Origin: JBMDXB01 sp048594885 | GTDB lineage: Bacteria > Acidobacteriota > Vicinamibacteria > Vicinamibacterales > 2-12-FULL-66-21 | NCBI GenBank assembly: GCA_048594885.1 | Contig: JBMDXB010000082.1 | Location: forward strand, 27,064-91,063 | Reading direction: 5' to 3' | DNA: 64,000 bases | In this document: piece by piece, positions 15,187 to 25,060 of the stretch | Layout of the letters: each line of letters begins with the position of its first letter | Numbering within the stretch: position 1 is the stretch's first letter | Position numbers and translations under genes: made by a program | Notes under the pieces: generated by a model | The model's database searches: none | Told to the model about the DNA's origin: nothing | The model's input: only the letters and a program-made list of their open reading frames with translations

Positions 15187-17960
15187 CCATGCTCAAGTCA
15201 TCTCTCGCAATCCTCGCGACGATGGCGGTCTCGGGCCTCGCCGCCGTCGCGGTCCTCGCGGCGCAGGACCAGCCGCAGACGACGTTCCGTTCGTCGATCG
15301 ATCTCGTCCGCGTCGATGTCAACGTCCTCGACGGCAGCGGACGTCCGGTCCAGGGACTCACCGCGGGCGACTTCGTGGTGAGCGTCGAAGGCGGCACGCG
15401 GCGGGTCGTCACCGCGGAGTACGTCGCGGCGGCCACGCCCGGAGCGCAGCCGAGACCGGCGGAAGCTCCGCGACTCTACAGCACCAATGAAGATGCCGTC
15501 GGCGGGCGGCTCATCATGCTCGTCGTCGACCAGGGAACGATCGGCGCCGGACGCGGCCGGCAAACGGCGATGGCTGCCGAGCGGTTCATCTCGCGCCTGC
15601 CGGCCTCCGATCGCGTCGGGCTGATCACGATTCCCGGGACGCACCAGCTCGATTTCACCAGCCGGCACGAGAACGTCCGCGCGTCGCTGAAGCAGATCGT
15701 CGGCTCGGCGCCGACGCACGTCGGCATGCGGCAGGTAGCCGTCTCGGAAGCGCTGGCGATGAGCCGCGGCGATCAGCGTGTCACCGATGCCGTCATCTCG
15801 CGCGAATGCGCGGGCCTGGCGAACGATTTCGAGCGCCGCATGTGCCGTCAGGAGGTGATGACGCACGCGTCGATGACGCGCGCCGAGATCCAGGACCGCG
15901 CGCAGACCGCCGTGATCGTGCTGCGCACGCTGCTGCAGCGCCTGGCCGAAACGCCGGAGCCGAAGACGGTGATCTTCATCTCCGGCGGTCTCGTGGTCGA
16001 TCAGGACTACTCCGTATTCTCGTGGTTCGGACAGCTCGCGGCGCGCGGCCACGTGACGCTCTACTCGATCATGATCCCGCCGGCGGATTTCGAGGCGTCG
16101 CTGCAGCGCATGCCGGTCGCGTATCGCGAGGATCTGCTGCTCGCCGAGCAGGGACTCGGCCACATCTCCGGCCTGGGGCGGGGAACGATGTTCAGGCTGG
16201 CGACGGACCCGGAGCAGATCTTCGGCCGGCTCGAGCTCGAGCTGTCCGGCTACTACATGCTGGGATTCGAGGCGCAGCCCGCGGACCGCGCCGACAAGGC
16301 GCGGCGCATCAACGTGGACGTGCCGGGACGCTCCGGCGTCGAGATCCGCGCGCGCCCGGAATTCAACGTCGACACGCCGGCGACGAAGACGGTCGACGCG
16401 ATCCTCGGCGAGACCCTGCGGGCGCCGCTGCCTGCCACCGAGATCCGCCTGAAGGTCGCGACCTACACGGTCGGCGATCCGCGCACCGAACGCCTTCGTG
16501 TCATCGTCGGCACCGAGATCGACCGGCCGCGCGACAGCGCGGGCAGGCTCGCGCTCGCGTTCGGGCTGTACGACTCGAACGGAAAGGCGGTCGCCAGTTA
16601 CATCGAGCGCGAGGTCACCACGCGCATCAACCCGCGGACCGGCGCGCATCAGTTCTTCAGCGGCGCGATCGCGAACGGCCCAGGGACGTACACGCTGAAG
16701 CTCGCGGTCACCGACGATCTGCGCCGGCGCGGCAGCGTCGAGCACACCTTCGACGCGAAGCTGACGGCGGCCGGGCAGGTCCGCGTGAGCGATCTGATGC
16801 TCGCCGAGCACACCGGCACGGGCAACGCCGAGGACACCGAGCCCATGGTGTCAGCCGACTACACGAGTCCGGTCCTGCACGCGGCGCTGGCGCTCTACGG
16901 CGGCACCGCGGACGCGATCGAGGGCACGTCGGTCACGTTCGAAGTCGCCGATGCCGGCGAGAGCCGCGCGATCGCATCAGCCCCGGGCGTGGCAACGGGC
17001 AGCGCCGATCCGGTCACCCGCACGGTGCAGGCGTCGCTCCCGATTGACGTGCTGCCGCCGGGAGAGTACGTGGCGCGCGCGATCGTCACGGCTGGCGGGC
17101 GCAAGACAGGCGAGGTGACACGCTCGTTCCGCATCGCTCGCCCGACGCTCGTCACGGACGCGAGCCGATCGACCACGCTCTTCCCCGGGCTCCTGGCGAC
17201 GCAGCTCGAGCGCTTCGATCGAAAGGCGGTGCTCGGGCCGGATGTCGTCGGCTACTTCCTCGATCGGCTGACGCAGAAGAATGCTGCGACCGGATCCGCG
17301 GCGATGGCCGAGGCGCGGAGCGGACGATTCGAAGCCGTCCTCGACGCGCTGAAGTCGTCCAAAGACGACGAGTTGTCGTCGGCGTTCCTGGCAGGCCTCG
17401 CGCTGTATGCGAACGGCGAGCTCGATGCGGCGATGCGGCGCTTCCGCGACGCCTTGCGCGTGGACTCCGAGTTCTTCCCCGCCGCGTTCTATCTCGGCGC
17501 GTGCTACGCGGCTGGCGGCCGCGATCGCGATGCGGCCAACGCCTGGCAGACGTCGCTCGTGACGGAGAGCGGCGCCAGCTTCATCTATCCGCTGATCGGC
17601 GACGCGCTGCTGCGCGCGCGCGATCCGCAGAGGGCGGCGGCGATTCTCGCCGAGGCTGCGGAGCGCTGGCCGTCCGACGATCAGGTCCAGCTCAGGCTCG
17701 GGCTCGCCTATGCCGCTGCCGGCAAGCCAGCCGATGCCGTCAGGGCGATGGACGCGTATCTCGCCACGCATCCGAACGATCACGAGCGGCTGTTCATCGC
17801 GCTCCGGGCCATCTACGAGGCCCGCAACAAGGGCGCGTCGATCGAAACCCCCGAAAAGGATCGGCAGCGGTTCGAGCGGTATGCCGCGGCGTACGCGGCG
17901 GCCGGCGGAACGCAACAGGTGCTCATCGCCAGATGGAAGAGGTTCCTCGACGGCAAGTGA
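15183..17960 (+). CDS. VWFA-related protein with degenerate MIDAS and C-terminal TPR-like repeats
   Basis: A 925-aa exported protein starting at the ATG that overlaps the previous stop; the longer open frame upstream is a shadow. A signal peptide is followed by the acidobacterial VWFA-related domain (FRSSIDLVRVDVNVLDGSGRPVQGLTAGDF, about residues 38-67). The metal-binding DxSxS is replaced by DQGTIG, so classical cation coordination is doubtful. A conserved SGYYMLGFEAQPADR segment ends the domain; a beta-rich middle region and TPR-like helices (about residues 690-925, for example GELDAAMRRFRDALRVDSEFFPAAFYLGACYAAGG) follow. The composition suggests a periplasmic scaffold working with the intact VWFA protein encoded just upstream. 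Confidence 0.87.
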   Translation: MTMLKSSLAILATMAVSGLAAVAVLAAQDQPQTTFRSSIDLVRVDVNVLDGSGRPVQGLTAGDFVVSVEGGTRRVVTAEYVAAATPGAQPRPAEAPRLYSTNEDAVGGRLIMLVVDQGTIGAGRGRQTAMAAERFISRLPASDRVGLITIPGTHQLDFTSRHENVRASLKQIVGSAPTHVGMRQVAVSEALAMSRGDQRVTDAVISRECAGLANDFERRMCRQEVMTHASMTRAEIQDRAQTAVIVLRTLLQRLAETPEPKTVIFISGGLVVDQDYSVFSWFGQLAARGHVTLYSIMIPPADFEASLQRMPVAYREDLLLAEQGLGHISGLGRGTMFRLATDPEQIFGRLELELSGYYMLGFEAQPADRADKARRINVDVPGRSGVEIRARPEFNVDTPATKTVDAILGETLRAPLPATEIRLKVATYTVGDPRTERLRVIVGTEIDRPRDSAGRLALAFGLYDSNGKAVASYIEREVTTRINPRTGAHQFFSGAIANGPGTYTLKLAVTDDLRRRGSVEHTFDAKLTAAGQVRVSDLMLAEHTGTGNAEDTEPMVSADYTSPVLHAALALYGGTADAIEGTSVTFEVADAGESRAIASAPGVATGSADPVTRTVQASLPIDVLPPGEYVARAIVTAGGRKTGEVTRSFRIARPTLVTDASRSTTLFPGLLATQLERFDRKAVLGPDVVGYFLDRLTQKNAATGSAAMAEARSGRFEAVLDALKSSKDDELSSAFLAGLALYANGELDAAMRRFRDALRVDSEFFPAAFYLGACYAAGGRDRDAANAWQTSLVTESGASFIYPLIGDALLRARDPQRAAAILAEAAERWPSDDQVQLRLGLAYAAAGKPADAVRAMDAYLATHPNDHERLFIALRAIYEARNKGASIETPEKDRQRFERYAAAYAAAGGTQQVLIARWKRFLDGK

Positions 17961-18008
17961 GCCGGGTGCGTTTTCAACCCGGTTCGTCATCCGTCGGTCT
18001 AAGCTGAC

Positions 18009-19550
<1,542 letters not shown>

Positions 19551-19557
19551 GGACGTA

Positions 19558-20796
19558 ATGATCTCGAGGCGCGTATTCCTCAAAGACGGCGGGCTGGCGC
19601 TCGTCAGCCTCGGCTTCGCTCCTGCGTTCCTCGCGCGCGCGGCTGCGCAGGCGAAGACGAAGCAGCGTGTGCTGATCGCCATCTTCCAGCGTGGCGCCGT
19701 CGACGGACTGAACATGATCATCCCGTTCGGCGAGCGCGAGTACTACGCGGCGCGGCCATCGATTGCCATCGCGCCGCCAGGCTCGGGCGCTGACGCCGCC
19801 ATCGATCTCGACGGCTTCTTCGGCCTGCATCCGCGTCTTGCGCCGCTCAAGCCGCTCTACGACGCGAAGCAGTTGGCGATCGTGCACGCGTGCGGCTCGC
19901 ACGACGGCACGCGCTCGCATTTCGACGCGCAGGACTACATGGAGAGCGGGACCCCAGGCGTCAAGAGCACGCGCGACGGCTGGATGAACCGGTATCTCCA
20001 CGCGAAGGAACACGAGCGCGCGACGCCGTTCCGCGCCGTCGCCGTCGCGCCGCAGCTGCCGCGTGCGCTGCAAGGGCTCGCGCCGGCGCTGGCGATCGGG
20101 CAGCTCGATCGCTTCGGCATCCGCGACGGGCAGAACGGCATGATGCAGCCGTCGTTCGAGAGCGAGTACGCGGCCGCCGCGAACGCGCTCCTGCGCAACA
20201 CGGGACGCGAGGCGTTCAACGCGATCAAGATGCTGAAAGAGGCGGACCCGCTGCGCTACACGCCCGCCAACGGCGCCGACTATCCGCGGTCGGCCTTCGG
20301 CGAGGCGCTGCGCCAGATCGCGCAGCTCGTGAAGGCGGACGTGGGGCTCGAGATCGCGTTCGCCGAGTCGGGCAACTGGGACCATCACGCCAACGAGGGC
20401 GGAGCCACCGGCACGCTGGCCGGCCGTCTCGACGACCTCGCCCGCGGCATCGCCGCGCTCACCCGCGATCTCGGCGACCGCATGCAGGACGTCATCGTCA
20501 TGACGATGTCGGAGTTCGGACGGGCGGTGACGGAGAACGGCAGCCGTGGAACGGATCACGGGCACGGCAACGCGATGACGATCGTCGGCGGCGGCGTGCG
20601 CGGTGGAAAGGTGTACGGGCGCTGGCCCGGCTTGGCTCAGGACCAGCGCTACGAGGGGCGCGACCTTGCGATCACGACCGATTTCCGCGGCGTGTTCAGC
20701 GAGGTCGTCCGCGGGCACCTGGGCCTGCACGACACCCGCTCCGTGTTCCCCGGCTTCCCCGAAACCGTGACACTCACCGTTTTACGAAACCCGTAA
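19558..20796 (+). CDS. DUF1501 family Tat-exported protein
   Basis: A 412-aa protein beginning with a Tat-type signal (SRRVFLKDGG at residues 3-12, then a hydrophobic stretch). The DUF1501 core is visible as QRGAVDGLNMIIPFGEREYYAARPSIAI, HACGSHDGTRSHFDAQDYMESG, and the C-terminal TMSEFGRAVTENGSRGTDHGHGNAM, typical of the alkaline-phosphatase/sulfatase-like fold. ATG 19558 is chosen; earlier in-frame starts lie inside the DUF1800 gene. The last eleven residues (ETVTLTVLRNP) and the stop are encoded by the first hairpin of a REP cluster, so the natural C-terminus has probably been altered by the repeat. Confidence 0.92.
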   Translation: MISRRVFLKDGGLALVSLGFAPAFLARAAAQAKTKQRVLIAIFQRGAVDGLNMIIPFGEREYYAARPSIAIAPPGSGADAAIDLDGFFGLHPRLAPLKPLYDAKQLAIVHACGSHDGTRSHFDAQDYMESGTPGVKSTRDGWMNRYLHAKEHERATPFRAVAVAPQLPRALQGLAPALAIGQLDRFGIRDGQNGMMQPSFESEYAAAANALLRNTGREAFNAIKMLKEADPLRYTPANGADYPRSAFGEALRQIAQLVKADVGLEIAFAESGNWDHHANEGGATGTLAGRLDDLARGIAALTRDLGDRMQDVIVMTMSEFGRAVTENGSRGTDHGHGNAMTIVGGGVRGGKVYGRWPGLAQDQRYEGRDLAITTDFRGVFSEVVRGHLGLHDTRSVFPGFPETVTLTVLRNP

Positions 20797-20871
20797 AACC
20801 GTGACACTCACCGTTTCTCAAAACGGAACACGCGAGGTGGCAATATCTGCAAACGGTGAGTGTCACGGTTT
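20762..20871. repeat. REP cluster A, copy 1 (three hairpins, forward-forward-reverse)
   Basis: Three copies of a 21-nt imperfect palindrome with core CCGTGACACTCACCG, at 20762-20782, 20796-20816 (same orientation) and 20851-20871 (opposite). Each can fold into a nine-pair stem with one C-C mismatch and a 3-nt loop. The stop of the DUF1501 gene falls between units 1 and 2. The same ~110-bp arrangement recurs at 29705-29815 and, inverted, at 31622-31732. Confidence 0.95.
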
Positions 20872-20888
20872 TTCGCTACACTCGCAGG

Positions 20889-22013
20889 GTGCGCCTCCAG
20901 GATCTTCGAACTCCAGCCGTCCTGGTCGAACAGTCACGCGTCGAGCGCAACGTCGCCCGCATGCAGGAGGCGGCGACCGCGCGCGGCATGCGTCTGCGCC
21001 CGCACGCCAAGACCCATAAGAGCGTCGCGCTGGCGCGGATGCAGATCGGCCGCGGCGCAGGTGGCATCTGCTGCGCGAAGCTCGGCGAGGCCGAAGTGTT
21101 CGCCGACGCCGGCATCGAGGACATCCGCCTCCCCTATCCGCTCAATCCCGCCAACGCGGACCGTGTGCTCGCGCTGCTCGATCGCACGCACCTGTCGTTC
21201 ATCATCGACGACCTCGACGTGGCGCGCGGCTGGTCGGACGTCATGCGTGAGGCCCAGCGTGACGTGGACGTCTTGGTCAAAGTCGACGTCGGTCTACACC
21301 GCTGCGGCATCGATCCGGACGCTCCGGGCGCGGCGGAGCTCGTCGCGCGCGTCGCGGAGCTGCCGGGGCTGCGATTCCGCGGCCTCTTGAGCCACGCCGG
21401 ACACAGCTACGGCGCGACGTCGGATGCGGAAACGGAAGCGATAGCCATCGCGGAGGCACGGCTGCTTCGCGATCTCGCCGCCGAGGTGACTCGGCGCGGT
21501 GCTCCCGTTGACGAAATCAGCGTCGGCGCGACGCCGACCGCGCGTTACAGCCTGCAGCAGGACGGCATCACCGAGCTGCGCCCGGGCAACTACGTCTACT
21601 ACGACCGCACGCAGGTCGCGCTCGGCTCCGCCACATGGTCCGACTGCGCGCTCACCGTCCTCGCTCGCGTCGTCAGCCGCCCGGCCGCCGATCGCGTCAT
21701 CTTCGACTCGGGCAGCAAGACGCTCACCAACGATCTGGCGCGCGGCGCAGGCGACGTTGCCGGCCATGGCGCCGTCATGCAGGCGATCGACAGCGACGCG
21801 CCGGACACGTCGCTGCTGATCGAGCGGCTGTCAGAGGAGCACGCCGCGGTGCGCGTGCGCCAGGGCGAGTGCTCGCTGCGCATCGGCGACCTCGTGCGCA
21901 TCGTGCCGAACCATTCGTGCGTCGTGTCGAATCTCGTCGACGACGTGTGGCTGGTGGACGGCGAGACGGTCGTCGATCGGATGGAAGTTTCGGCGCGCGG
22001 CCGAATCACGTAG
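20889..22013 (+). CDS. D-threonine aldolase / D-serine dehydratase-like PLP enzyme
   Basis: A 374-aa fold-type III PLP enzyme (alanine-racemase N-terminal barrel plus the D-serine-dehydratase-like C-terminal domain). Landmarks are LRTPAVLVE at the start; the cofactor lysine in RPHAKTHKS (K41); LSHAGHSYG; GATPTARY; and the C-terminal PNHSCVVSNL, whose His and Cys bind a metal in this family. Members cleave D-threonine to glycine and acetaldehyde or dehydrate D-serine; the choice cannot be made by eye. GTG 20889 gives the typical N-terminus; the longer frame begins inside the last REP unit (GTG 20856). It lies 88 bp upstream of an orphan microcompartment shell gene. Confidence 0.87.
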   Translation: MRLQDLRTPAVLVEQSRVERNVARMQEAATARGMRLRPHAKTHKSVALARMQIGRGAGGICCAKLGEAEVFADAGIEDIRLPYPLNPANADRVLALLDRTHLSFIIDDLDVARGWSDVMREAQRDVDVLVKVDVGLHRCGIDPDAPGAAELVARVAELPGLRFRGLLSHAGHSYGATSDAETEAIAIAEARLLRDLAAEVTRRGAPVDEISVGATPTARYSLQQDGITELRPGNYVYYDRTQVALGSATWSDCALTVLARVVSRPAADRVIFDSGSKTLTNDLARGAGDVAGHGAVMQAIDSDAPDTSLLIERLSEEHAAVRVRQGECSLRIGDLVRIVPNHSCVVSNLVDDVWLVDGETVVDRMEVSARGRIT

Positions 22014-22101
22014 TAGACTGTGCGAGCGTAGTGGAGCGGGCGACGACGCGCCCGCGTAACGGAGTGAGCTTGGCGGGGCGCAGGCGTCCGCCGTTCAAAC
22101 A

Positions 22102-22392
22102 ATGATGGCCAGGGAACTGCCGGGTGAAGCGCTCGGCCTCGTCGAAACGCGGGGTCTCGTCGGCATGATCGAAGCGGCTGACGCGATGGTCAAGGCGGCG
22201 AACGTCGTGTTCGTCGGCTGGCAGAAAGTCGATGCCGGACTGGTCACGGCGATCGTGCGCGGCGATGTCGCGTCGGTGAAGGCAGCGACGGACGCAGGGG
22301 CCGCGGCAGCGCGGCGCGTCGGAGAGCTCGTCGGCGTTCACGTCATTCCGCGACCGGCCGACGGCCTCGACAAGATCTTCCCTATCGGCTGA
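22102..22392 (+). CDS. Orphan BMC-domain (hexameric) microcompartment shell protein
   Basis: A 96-aa single-BMC-domain protein, strongly PduA/EutM-like: EALGLVETRGLVGMIEAADAMVKAANV, then LVTAIVRGDVASVKAATDAGAAAA, ending GVHVIPRPADGLDKIFPI. Such proteins form hexameric tiles of bacterial microcompartment shells. No pentamer (BMC-P), trimer (BMC-T) or signature enzyme gene is in the window, so it is an orphan locally. The pore-loop segment, KIGSG in PduA, reads K42-V-D-A-G here, putting an acidic residue next to the pore. Upstream lies the aldolase-like gene, with a hairpin GCGGGCG/CGCCCGC (22036-22055) in the gap. The end overlaps the convergent MerR gene by 11 nt. Start ATG 22102 or 22105; no clear ribosome-binding site. 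Confidence 0.93.
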   Translation: MMARELPGEALGLVETRGLVGMIEAADAMVKAANVVFVGWQKVDAGLVTAIVRGDVASVKAATDAGAAAARRVGELVGVHVIPRPADGLDKIFPIG

Positions 22393-22867
22393 CCGCCGGT
22401 TTCTTCCTCACACTTTTTCGTTTCGCCGTTCGCGCCCGCGCGCTCAGCGCGCGAAGCTCCGGCAAATCGCCGACCACGAGCAGCGCCTGATCGGGATCGC
22501 GGAGGAGATTGAACAGCTCGCCGGAGGTGGTGCGCGCGAAGATCTCGCGGCCGTCGGTGAGGAGCGTCAAAGAGCCGGCTCCGCCGATGGCGTCGAACAG
22601 GCGCATGCCGAAGCGTTCGCGCAGCGTCTCGAGAAGCTGGCGGATGCGGCCGACCGACAGACCGTGGCGGCGCAGGTCGGCGAGCACCATCAATTCCAGC
22701 AGATCGACCGGCGTGTAGCGGCGTTCGGTGAAGCCGCCCGCTGCCGTGCGTTTCGGCGCGATGGCGGGCGTGAACAGCCGGCGCGAATCCCACCACTGAA
22801 GCTGGCGCGCCGTCAGCCCGGTCAGGGCGGCGACCTCACGGGCGCTGTAGGTGTTTTTCAGCTGCAT
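22382..22867 (-). CDS. MerR-family transcriptional regulator
   Basis: A 161-aa protein. The N-terminal winged helix is recognisable (TYSAREVAALTGLTARQLQWWDSRRLFTPA, then RRYTPVDLLELMVLADLRRHGLSVGRIRQLL, residues about 6-82). The C-terminal effector region is short, without the Cys metal-binding motif of classical MerR, and the tail is basic (RARTAKRKSVRKKP). The ligand is unknown. Its start lies inside the 3' end of the pterin dehydratase gene (32-nt same-strand overlap), so the two are probably co-transcribed. It is convergent, with overlap, to the orphan shell gene, which it might regulate. Confidence 0.83.
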   Translation of the reverse strand: MQLKNTYSAREVAALTGLTARQLQWWDSRRLFTPAIAPKRTAAGGFTERRYTPVDLLELMVLADLRRHGLSVGRIRQLLETLRERFGMRLFDAIGGAGSLTLLTDGREIFARTTSGELFNLLRDPDQALLVVGDLPELRALSARARTAKRKSVRKKPAVSR

Positions 22868-23123
22868 GCGCGCCCGCGAAATCCTTGTCCGTCAAGCCGC
22901 CTTCGCTATGCGTGCTGTAGGTCAGCGTCACCCGCCGGTAATTGATGAGCACGTCCGGATGATGATCCGCCGCTTCGGCCTCGAACGCCAGCCGCACCAG
23001 AAAGGCGACGGCGTCGGGGAAATCGTTGAAGGTGAACTGTTTCCGGATCGCGTCTCCGGCGAGCTCCCACCCCGGCAGTTTCTGCAATCGGCCCTGCACG
23101 TCATCCGCTGCAAGTCTTGCCAT
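22836..23123 (-). CDS. Pterin-4a-carbinolamine dehydratase (4a-hydroxytetrahydrobiopterin dehydratase)
   Basis: A 95-aa protein with the complete family signature EAADHHPDVLINYRRVTLTYSTH (E50, H54, H55, P56, Y62, H72) followed by Asp 79. The enzyme dehydrates 4a-hydroxytetrahydropterin, recycling the cofactor of aromatic amino acid hydroxylases; in some bacteria members act in pterin or molybdopterin pathways instead. No phenylalanine hydroxylase is in the window. ATG 23123 is chosen; the frame runs further to 23195 but that part overlaps the TetR control region. The 3' end overlaps the MerR gene by 32 nt. Confidence 0.93.
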   Translation of the reverse strand: MARLAADDVQGRLQKLPGWELAGDAIRKQFTFNDFPDAVAFLVRLAFEAEAADHHPDVLINYRRVTLTYSTHSEGGLTDKDFAGAHAAEKHLQRP

Positions 23124-23181
23124 GTCTATAGGATACGCCAGCTGTGGAACCTCTGGGTTGGTTTCGGCGTCAAACGCTGTT

Positions 23182-23209
23182 AGTCTGTTGAACACTGTTC
23201 AATCAGACT
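23182..23209. promoter_or_regulatory. Palindromic operator upstream of the TetR gene
   Basis: Perfect inverted repeat TTGAAC-ACT-GTTCAA (23188-23202) extended by AGTCTG on the left (23182-23187) and CAGACT on the right (23204-23209), with one extra base on the right. It lies 15 nt before the TetR start codon and about 60 bp from the divergent pterin dehydratase start. It is therefore well placed for autoregulation of the efflux operon. Confidence 0.8.
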
Positions 23210-23223
23210 TCCAGGAGGCAGCG

Positions 23224-23868
23224 GTGGGCGTCAAGGAACGGCACGAGCGCGAGCGCGAGGCGATGACCAGAACGATTCTGGACGCCGCGCGCGAGCTGTT
23301 CGTCGCGGAGGGGTATCACAACGTCACGATTCGCAAGCTCGCCGAGCGGATCGAGTACAGCCCCGCCGCCATCTACAGCTACTTTCCCAGTAAGGATGAC
23401 ATCTTCCTCGCGCTCGCCGAAGAAGGATTCCGAATCCTGTTCAATGCGGCGCACTGCCAGCGCACGGCCGTGAGCCGCATCGATGCGATTCGCTCGATGT
23501 TCTGGTGCATCTACGAGTTCAGCAAGTCACACCCCGAGTACTACGCGCTGATGTTCGTCGATCGCACGGTGCCGCTCATCAGCCAGGACTGGCAGCGGTT
23601 CGGCTTCGTCCGCGAGATGAAGGCAAACGTTGCCGCGTTCATCCAGCAAGCCATCGACGCCGGCGACTTTCCGCCCGATACCGATCCGAACACCGTCTTC
23701 CATTGCCTGATGGCGCCAATCCAGGGCATCGCCATCGCCAACCTGTGCCAGCGTCTCGTGCCCGGCGAAAGCGCAGACACGATTGCGCGCGACGTGCTCG
23801 AAGCCGCGCTGACCGGACTGCGCACCGGGTTTCCGCGTACGTCAAATCATCCCGTCTGCTGTGAGTGA
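23224..23868 (+). CDS. TetR/AcrR-family regulator of the efflux operon
   Basis: A 214-aa repressor. The N-terminal helix-turn-helix is typical: TRTILDAARELFVAEGYHNVTIRKLAERIEYSPAAIYSYFPSKDDIFLAL (about residues 15-64). The C-terminal helical ligand domain includes HPEYYALMFVDRT and PIQGIAIANLCQRLV. The start is GTG 23224, set by AGGAGG at 23213-23218. It is the first gene of a TetR-adaptor-RND operon: the adaptor ATG follows 8 bp after the stop. The long palindrome just upstream is the likely operator, so derepression by an efflux substrate is the expected mode of control (inference). Confidence 0.92.
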   Translation: MGVKERHEREREAMTRTILDAARELFVAEGYHNVTIRKLAERIEYSPAAIYSYFPSKDDIFLALAEEGFRILFNAAHCQRTAVSRIDAIRSMFWCIYEFSKSHPEYYALMFVDRTVPLISQDWQRFGFVREMKANVAAFIQQAIDAGDFPPDTDPNTVFHCLMAPIQGIAIANLCQRLVPGESADTIARDVLEAALTGLRTGFPRTSNHPVCCE

Positions 23869-23876
23869 GGATTCAA

Positions 23877-25058
23877 ATGAAGGCCGCCCTCGTCATCGTT
23901 GCCAGTTCATTCCTGGTATCCGCCTGCTCGACCCCGAACGCCACCGTGAGCGCGGCGGCGGCGCCCGAGCCGCTTGCCGTCACGACCGCCGTCGTCGAGA
24001 GCAGGACCATCGATCGGTTCCTTCGCGTGTCGGGCTCGCTTGCCGCCGACGAACAGGCCGAAGTCAGCGCCGAAGTGGGCGGCGCGGTCGTCGGCACGCC
24101 CGTCGAGCGCGGCACACGCGTCTCGCGTGGCGCGGCGCTCGTCACACTCTCCGCATCCGAAGCCGCGGCGCAGTTGCAGGAAGCCGACGCGAACGCCGCT
24201 CAAATCGAAGCGCGGCTCGGACTCACGCCGGGGCAGCCGTTCGACGTGCGCATGGTCCCCGACGTCATGAACGCGAAAGCGGCGCTCGATCTCGCCGACG
24301 CGGAATTCGCGCGCATCAAGTCGCTGCTCGATCAGAAGGTCGTGTCGCAGAGTGAGTACGACCAGCGCCGGATGCAGGTCGAAGCGGCGCGGCAGCAGTA
24401 CCGCATGGCGCAGAACGGCGCCGAGCAGTCGTTCCGCGCGCTGCAGGCGGCGCGCGCGCGTGTGGCGCTCGCGCGCAAGGCCACCTCGGACACCGTCGTT
24501 CGCGCGCCGTTCGACGGCATCGTCGCGGAGCGTCTCGTCGGCGTCGGCGACTACGTGTCGCGCGGCACGCGTGTCGCGACGGTGGTGCGCATCCATCCGA
24601 TGCGCGTCGAGCTGACCGTGCCGGAGCAGTGGGTGCCGCTGATTCAGGTCGGCCAGGACGTCCGGCTCACGGTCGACGCGTGGCCGGGGCAGGAGTTCAC
24701 GGCGCGTGTCCGCTACGTCTCTCCATCGCTGCGCGCCGATCAACGCGCGCTGACCGTCGAGGCGCTGGCTCCGAATCCGGATGGACGCCTGAAGCCGGGA
24801 CTCTTCGCAACCGCCGCCATCCGTCAGCAGGCGCAGGCGCCCGCGCTGCTCGTGCCGGCGACGGCGGTGGAGACGACCGCCGGCACCAGCCGGGTTTATG
24901 TTGTCGTCGGCGGACAGAAGGCCGAAGAGCGCATCGTCACGGTGGGCGAGAAGGTTGACGACCGTCTCGAGATCACGAGCGGTCTGTCGAGCGACGACGT
25001 GGTCATTGCGCAGCCGAACGGGAAGATTGCCGACGGCGCAGCCGTGAAGGTGGGCTAG
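23877..25058 (+). CDS. RND efflux periplasmic adaptor (membrane fusion lipoprotein)
   Basis: A 393-aa HlyD/MexA-type adaptor. A lipobox (LVSAC, Cys 17) predicts a lipoprotein anchor. The usual order follows: N-terminal barrel-sandwich half (VSGSLAADEQAEVSAEVGGAVVGTPVERGTRVSRGAALVTL), an alpha-helical hairpin (about residues 95-200), the second half (TVVRAPFDGIVAERLVGVGDYVSRGTRVATVV), a beta-barrel, and a membrane-proximal domain. ATG 23877 has GAGTGAGG 6 nt upstream; the frame starting earlier belongs to the TetR gene. The permease gene starts 2 bp after the stop, indicating tight coupling. Confidence 0.93.
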   Translation: MKAALVIVASSFLVSACSTPNATVSAAAAPEPLAVTTAVVESRTIDRFLRVSGSLAADEQAEVSAEVGGAVVGTPVERGTRVSRGAALVTLSASEAAAQLQEADANAAQIEARLGLTPGQPFDVRMVPDVMNAKAALDLADAEFARIKSLLDQKVVSQSEYDQRRMQVEAARQQYRMAQNGAEQSFRALQAARARVALARKATSDTVVRAPFDGIVAERLVGVGDYVSRGTRVATVVRIHPMRVELTVPEQWVPLIQVGQDVRLTVDAWPGQEFTARVRYVSPSLRADQRALTVEALAPNPDGRLKPGLFATAAIRQQAQAPALLVPATAVETTAGTSRVYVVVGGQKAEERIVTVGEKVDDRLEITSGLSSDDVVIAQPNGKIADGAAVKVG

Positions 25059-25060
25059 CC

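Noticed and set aside
20762..20871. Intrinsic terminator
   Set aside because: The hairpins lack a proper T tract on the needed side and recur as clusters in both orientations, which fits REP elements better, although they may incidentally stop transcription.
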